64,000 nucleotides of DNA from Streptomyces sp. GESEQ-35. Lineage in GTDB: Bacteria; Actinomycetota; Actinomycetes; Streptomycetales; Streptomycetaceae. Both the position numbers and the translations under genes were made by a program. Position 1 is the stretch's first letter; the number at the start of each line of letters is the position of its first letter. The stretch covers positions 408,210-472,209 of the forward strand of contig NZ_JAFFSX010000004.1 in the NCBI RefSeq assembly GCF_017948485.1, written 5' to 3'. Under the pieces are notes generated by a model. The model was given only the letters and a program-made list of their open reading frames with translations. It searched no databases and was not told where the DNA came from. Of the stretch, positions 60,043 through 64,000 are shown piece after piece.

Positions 60043-60848
60043 GCGGGCGCGGACGCCCGTTCCCTGTAGAGGTGGAAGCCGTATTCGACCATCTGTACCG
60101 CCAGCGTGGTGACCCAGACCATGATCTTGTAGTCAGTGGAGAGCCTAGCGAGCGCGACGTTCCCTACCTGGCCCATCACTTCCCGTTCCAGGAAAGCCAT
60201 GCTGTGGACGTCTCCATGGGCGAGGGCACTGCACGCGCTCCAGACGGCCTCGGCCTGGTCTCCTCCCACGCCCGCTAGGTGATCACCAGCAGTGCAGACC
60301 ATCTTCTTGTAGCCGAAGGCCAGTTCCTTCTTCACATCACTCGGTGGGATCCCGGCGCCAACGGCCAGATCCGTGATCTCTTTCGTACGTTCCATCTTGG
60401 TGCGCCTAGGGGTCTTACTGAGCAGTTGGTGCATACGGTCCGAGTGACCGTTGCTGTCCACCTGTAGAGCGAGCCGGCGCTGGATGCGCGTCAGCCGCTT
60501 GCCCGGCGCAAGCAACCAAACCGCCCGAGCGCCGTTCTCGAACGCCCCGCGTAGCAGCGTCGCCTGAGCGTAGGTGTGCATCGTGACGGTGATTTCGTCC
60601 CCCTGCTGCTCGCCGACCAGGCTGCGGCGGAGGCAGTGCAGGTGATCGCTGGCGACGGTGAGCGCCTGCCAGGCCAGGTGCGACACCTGGTACGGGTTGG
60701 TCTTGGCGTCGTCGCCCGCCAAGACGCTGCCGGGCTGCACGTCCCAAGCCGACGAGGGCGTGGAGGTGAGCGCCTCGTAGGGCTTCGTCTGCTCCAGCTT
60801 CGTCAAGATTGCCCGAAGGTACTGCTGTTCGTCAGTGCTCGTTGTCAC
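60039..60848 (-). CDS. Unknown helical protein, HEPN-like pattern
   Basis: 269 residues from ATG 60848. It is mostly alpha-helical, with HSDRMHQLLSKTPRRTKMERTKEITDLA, then WSACSALAHGDVHSMAFLERE and a C-terminal hydrophobic helix (TDYKIMVWVTTLAVQMVEYG). The SALAHGDVHS stretch recalls helical proteins with conserved His such as DUF5677/HEPN-type ones, but the resemblance is weak. There is no clear catalytic motif. With its coupled partner it might be a defence or toxin-antitoxin module; this is speculation. Confidence 0.55.
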   Translation of the reverse strand: MTTSTDEQQYLRAILTKLEQTKPYEALTSTPSSAWDVQPGSVLAGDDAKTNPYQVSHLAWQALTVASDHLHCLRRSLVGEQQGDEITVTMHTYAQATLLRGAFENGARAVWLLAPGKRLTRIQRRLALQVDSNGHSDRMHQLLSKTPRRTKMERTKEITDLAVGAGIPPSDVKKELAFGYKKMVCTAGDHLAGVGGDQAEAVWSACSALAHGDVHSMAFLEREVMGQVGNVALARLSTDYKIMVWVTTLAVQMVEYGFHLYRERASAPA

Positions 60849-61214
60849 GGGATGAAGATATTCGCCGAACTCGCCCGCATGCGAACGGGTTTCAGGACCG
60901 CCGCGCTGTCACGTCTTCTCCCGGGGTTGACCTACCCCAATGCGCCAACCTATCGGCTTCTCAGGTGCGTTGGTCCACACATAGCCCACGGGCTCCGCAC
61001 CGAGCGCCTGACTTCTTCGTCCCGAAGCAACATGGATACGGGCTCTGCCTTTGGGCTGATGCACCTGTCACCTGCTGTGTTAGCCCGCAGGCGTGCGCGG
61101 CTGTCCGCCGCCGTACGTGAGCGTTGTCATGCAGTTAGACACTCACTCAGCATGCGCCCCGGCGCTTAGAAGGCGCCTGGTGCTCGCGACGCAACGGCGT
61201 CCTGACCTGCCGAG
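60849..61214. other. Gene-free region, unremarkable
   Basis: A 366-base stretch between the divergent genes at 60848 and 61215. Short frames are without ribosome sites and no repeat or strong hairpin is evident. It must hold the promoters of the two flanking genes. Confidence 0.4.
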
Positions 61215-61511
61215 ATGATCGAGGTAACGTCTACGGCATCGAACTTCGACACACATTCGACTGTGACGGCCAGAGAGACACGCTTCACTGGTCTCGTGGA
61301 ACTTGTACAGCGACCGATCAAGTGGGATCGGCAGAAGCACGCTTCTGGCACAGAGTCTCATGAAAAGCGCTGTGCTTGGGGCGCTCCATGTAGTCAGGAA
61401 GCGTGTTGGAGCGTTCACGTACAGGACAAGGGCGGCGACAGCAAGTGGGCTGTCTGCGAGCAACATCGCGCTTCGTCAACGGCCTTGAACACCATGCGGC
61501 CTGCTGAATAG
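61215..61511 (+). CDS. Small cysteine-rich protein
   Basis: 98 residues from ATG 61215. The C-terminal half holds several metal-type ligands: CAWGAPCSQEACWSVHV, then DSKWAVCEQH. The spacing and the KWAVCEQH ending resemble small zinc-ribbon proteins of actinobacteria. The N-terminal half is unremarkable. The start lacks a strong ribosome site, so the call rests on the cysteine pattern. No function can be assigned. Confidence 0.45.
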   Translation: MIEVTSTASNFDTHSTVTARETRFTGLVELVQRPIKWDRQKHASGTESHEKRCAWGAPCSQEACWSVHVQDKGGDSKWAVCEQHRASSTALNTMRPAE

Positions 61512-61700
61512 CACAGGGTTTCAGGACGTCAGCGGAACAGCCCCGGCAGCGGGTGTCCTGTGCACATCCATTGCGACCGGCGGGGCCGCCGGCCGTCGTC
61601 CTCACGCTCGGAGATCTTGAGCCCGCCGGACTTCTCCGGGCAGCCATGCCAATAGTCTCGATCTCCTGTCGTACGCCCACCTCCTCGGTAACATAACCGA

Positions 61701-62666
61701 ATGAGCTCTACCCCCGAATTGTTCGGTATACCTGTAGCAGTTTTGGCCCTTATCGTGGCCGGAGCCGGTTTCTTGGTTTCGTTCGTTGCTCTCGGATGGC
61801 AAATATCAAAGCACATGCTTGACGGAGGCCGAGTGCGGGTGTACCTCAATGCAGCCACATGGGAACCGGATGCAAGACTCACCACTAACAATACCGGAAA
61901 ATGGAAAATGGAGACGGGCGAGTTTGGGCGATTCGCAAAGGAGAATATAGAACTAGCGCAGCTCGTCGTCGAAAATCCCGGCCGCACGGCAATCACGATT
62001 CACCGCCCAAGCCTAGCGATCTCGACCAAAGGAAAGAAGGAGTACTTCGTTACGCCGCGAATGTTCAAACTTGAAAACTACGGATCGGACACCGCAACAG
62101 CGGAAACGGTCGTACGCATAGATCCATACGACCGCGTCACTTTCCTACTCGACTACTGGAGCGTAATCCATAGCCAACTAGCCGATTCCCAGAGTAAGCG
62201 TATCAACGTGCGTGGCTCCGTCCTGGTGGCAGGTCGTAAGCGCCCCCGAAGGTCACCCAGGAGGCTGACATGGAAGATACCGAAAGACGACTGGACCGCT
62301 TATACAGACGTGAGAAGTCTTTCGCCATTTACGGTTATGTGGCGCGAGATTTGTCGGTCTCGTCTAGGTGGAAAGAATCCAAATAGTAATGAAACAAGCC
62401 CCCCGGTAAGCGTCCTCGGTGCAGTTCTATTCGAGGCCATGCGAAAGTTCGAGGAGCGCCCCTCTCAGGAAGACTTCAGATCCGCCATCAGGGAGGTTGC
62501 CGCAGAGTGGAAAATTAGTCATTTGCCGCTCCAAATTTCTTCGTTTCGGATGTATGAAGCCCTAGACCGGAATGGGGAAAACCTAGGACCCTGGCCCCAT
62601 GAATCAGTCGAGAGCGCGTCGGTAAATGAGGCTCCTCCTGGTGCCACTGAGGTGGACCGCGACTGA
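61701..62666 (+). CDS. Lower-GC unknown protein with one membrane segment
   Basis: 321 residues from ATG 61701. An N-terminal membrane segment (about 10-33, VAVLALIVAGAGFLVSFVALGW) is followed by a beta-rich cytoplasmic domain (HMLDGGRVRVYLNAATW, ENIELAQLVVENPGRTAITIHRPS) and a helical C-terminus. The base composition is visibly AT-richer than the rest, with codons ending in A or T (AAA, ATA, GAA), a sign of recent transfer. No family is recognised. The ribosome site is weak. Confidence 0.55.
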   Translation: MSSTPELFGIPVAVLALIVAGAGFLVSFVALGWQISKHMLDGGRVRVYLNAATWEPDARLTTNNTGKWKMETGEFGRFAKENIELAQLVVENPGRTAITIHRPSLAISTKGKKEYFVTPRMFKLENYGSDTATAETVVRIDPYDRVTFLLDYWSVIHSQLADSQSKRINVRGSVLVAGRKRPRRSPRRLTWKIPKDDWTAYTDVRSLSPFTVMWREICRSRLGGKNPNSNETSPPVSVLGAVLFEAMRKFEERPSQEDFRSAIREVAAEWKISHLPLQISSFRMYEALDRNGENLGPWPHESVESASVNEAPPGATEVDRD

Positions 62667-63152
62667 CGACCACTGATAGCGCCGCAACCGCGCGCTCCTG
62701 AAGAATGAATGTGTGCGGGCAGAGTCTCGGTGGCCGAGCCGAGGTGTCGTTCGAGGCTCACCCGCCGTGCGAAATGTAGCGAAATGGTCGTCGCGCCTGC
62801 CGCACCTCGCTGCTGTGCCGCGCACGGCTCCGGAGGGCCTTTCGGGCCCAGACCTATGCGCGCAGGTCACCGATGTACGGGTCATCTGTAGTCAGCTGCC
62901 CGTCCACGAATAGTCCGCAGCTTCCGAGGTGGCCTCCTCGATGCGAACTACGGGCGGGGCGGTTGCTGGGGTCTGGTGGAGTGATCATACAGGTTGAGAG
63001 CGGCATGGATCGTTGGTGCTGGTCGACAACGTTGTTGTACCTCGCTGCTGTACGCACGCGTTCCGGGCTCATCGGCTGTCGATGAACTTCAGGTTGCAGG
63101 ACAGGAATCGGTCACCGTGAACCCGACCGCGCAGAAAATTCGAGCGGTTGCA
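62667..63152. other. Gene-free region between two unknown genes
   Basis: 486 bases without a convincing gene. Frames such as 62713-62913 and 62854-63072 lack ribosome sites and any protein pattern. It may be degenerate mobile DNA. No repeat, tRNA or terminator stood out. Confidence 0.4.
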
Positions 63153-63773
63153 CTATTCATTCCTGCGAGCAACATACCCGAATAGCATCCCAAACAAAAC
63201 GAACACGATCGAAAGAATGATCGAAGCCAGGGATAGTGGATCGAGCCATCCATATTTATCAATCAGCAAGTACGATGATTGCGCGCAGAACGCAATGGGA
63301 AGAATGATCGCAAACGTTATCGCCATTACGACTTGCGCGGCCTCTCCTAGCTTTTCGGACTCACCCAAGTGTCTCTGTCCGATACTCAACACGCCGCTAC
63401 TAGGCTTCATGAGAACAGCTATATTACCTAGGCTCGGGCGGAATTTTTCCCAGAGATGGTCAAACGCATCCTGGCAGTCGATCCATCGACACGCCTGAAC
63501 TACGGAATCATAGTAAAGGTACCCTGCAATAGCCGGAAGAGACCTTTGAAGCGTTGTCGAGTTTGAAAATTGGAGCCCGGCTAGCGAGAACCTCAAATCT
63601 TCTTTGCTTCCAATTAATAGCTCAAATAATGCGGCGGTTATAAGGTACAGCACGATCGCTCGGTTCATCGCCTTAGAGGTTTCCCTCCAAGACTCCTGAA
63701 GTTCCTCTATGATTTTATCTGCATCCTCGGGGGAGAGGCCTTCGGTATCTGACTCCAAGTACTCTTTCTTCAT
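63153..63773 (-). CDS. Lower-GC membrane protein with TTA codons
   Basis: 206 residues from ATG 63773 with GGAGGC upstream. The N-terminal about 35 residues are acidic (LSPEDADKIIEELQESWRETS). Three membrane segments follow: about 38-55, 148-168 and 180-200. At least two leucines near residues 48-52 use TTA, the rare bldA-dependent codon. The composition is AT-rich for this genome, indicating transfer and perhaps late-growth expression. No known family. Confidence 0.6.
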   Translation of the reverse strand: MKKEYLESDTEGLSPEDADKIIEELQESWRETSKAMNRAIVLYLITAALFELLIGSKEDLRFSLAGLQFSNSTTLQRSLPAIAGYLYYDSVVQACRWIDCQDAFDHLWEKFRPSLGNIAVLMKPSSGVLSIGQRHLGESEKLGEAAQVVMAITFAIILPIAFCAQSSYLLIDKYGWLDPLSLASIILSIVFVLFGMLFGYVARRNE

Positions 63774-63943
63774 TTATGCCTCCATCGGAAGCGGCGTAGT
63801 GATGAGTTCGTGAAGCGGGATGTACTATTTTCATGGAGTTCATGGTAGTGGTCAAGCGTGCGGCACGGGAATGGAATGACGTAGATCGTACGAATGAGTG
63901 ACTCGGTTCGTAGCAGGCATCAACGAAGGTCGGTGGAGTCTTA

Positions 63944-64000
63944 ATGGCCCAGTCAAGCGGGCTGGGGTTGGTCGCTGCTGGGCAGGGCCCATTGGGCGTC
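63944..64000 (+). CDS. Start of a possible gene, cut by right edge
   Basis: ATG 63944 follows GGAG at 6-base spacing and opens a frame of 19 codons (MAQSSGLGLVAAG...) to the window end with no stop. Too little is visible to identify it or be sure it is real. Confidence 0.3.
   Translation, partial: MAQSSGLGLVAAGQGPLGV

Noticed and set aside
1..64000. CRISPR arrays, rRNA genes, complete tRNAs and replication origins
   Set aside because: None was seen on either strand; the only tRNA-like sequence is the 3' fragment at 53944.

Overview
The window is high-GC DNA with GTG and TTG starts, 4-bp stop/start overlaps, a conservon operon and typical Streptomyces families, so it comes from a Streptomyces or very close relative. 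No rRNA and no complete tRNA is present. About 60 protein genes or gene remnants can be supported.

Region 1 (1-21.5 kb) looks like conserved chromosome. It holds a PP2C-like phosphatase running off the left edge, a cvnABCD conservon followed by a styrene-monooxygenase-like flavoprotein, an NlpC/P60 hydrolase, and a TetR gene with two divergent diiron proteins. Next come a SEDS/PBP2 cell-wall pair, an SH3-like secreted protein, a lipoprotein plus orphan histidine kinase, a dual-specificity phosphatase, a NERD protein, a LigD-type polymerase and a beta-ketoacyl synthase with an unusual N-terminal domain. Five copies of a dispersed repeat sit at gene 3' ends here and were not seen further right.

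Region 2 (21.9-32.3 kb) is envelope and small-molecule biology. It has a coupled three-gene glycan operon (GT2, polysialyltransferase-family protein, AftA-like arabinofuranosyltransferase), an ArsB/NhaD permease, DUF4142 and CBS proteins, a macrolide glycosyltransferase, and an L,D-transpeptidase/MmpS pair.

Region 3 (32.4-45.4 kb) is a polymorphic-toxin island. A ~2,900-residue Sec-exported RHS protein ends in a DNA/RNA non-specific endonuclease-like tip and is followed by a DUF5959-type candidate immunity gene. Then comes a graveyard of fragments: a truncated duplicate gene fused to another gene's 3' end, a SUKH-like fragment, a lipoprotein, an orphan RHS core tip, and the intact copy of the duplicated gene with its lipoprotein partner.

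Region 4 (45.5-53.9 kb) has an ECF sigma/anti-sigma-like pair, a HicB-like protein, a Ser/Thr kinase, an integrase remnant and a CYTH protein. It ends with a 2.48-kb unit bounded by inverted repeats that carries a frameshifted IS5-type transposase plus a divergent AhpD-like/ECF41 sigma pair.

Region 5 (53.9-64 kb) starts at a 3' fragment of tRNA-Arg(CCG) that still has a terminator hairpin beyond its 3' end. This reads as an attachment-site scar of an integrated element extending rightwards. Its cargo is an APH-like kinase, an HTH/TPR regulator divergent from primase-like and small paralogous genes, several unknown genes, and lower-GC membrane protein genes, one with TTA codons.

Start sites were chosen from ribosome-binding sites, overlaps and domain starts; functional calls are from recognising motifs and family patterns by eye.
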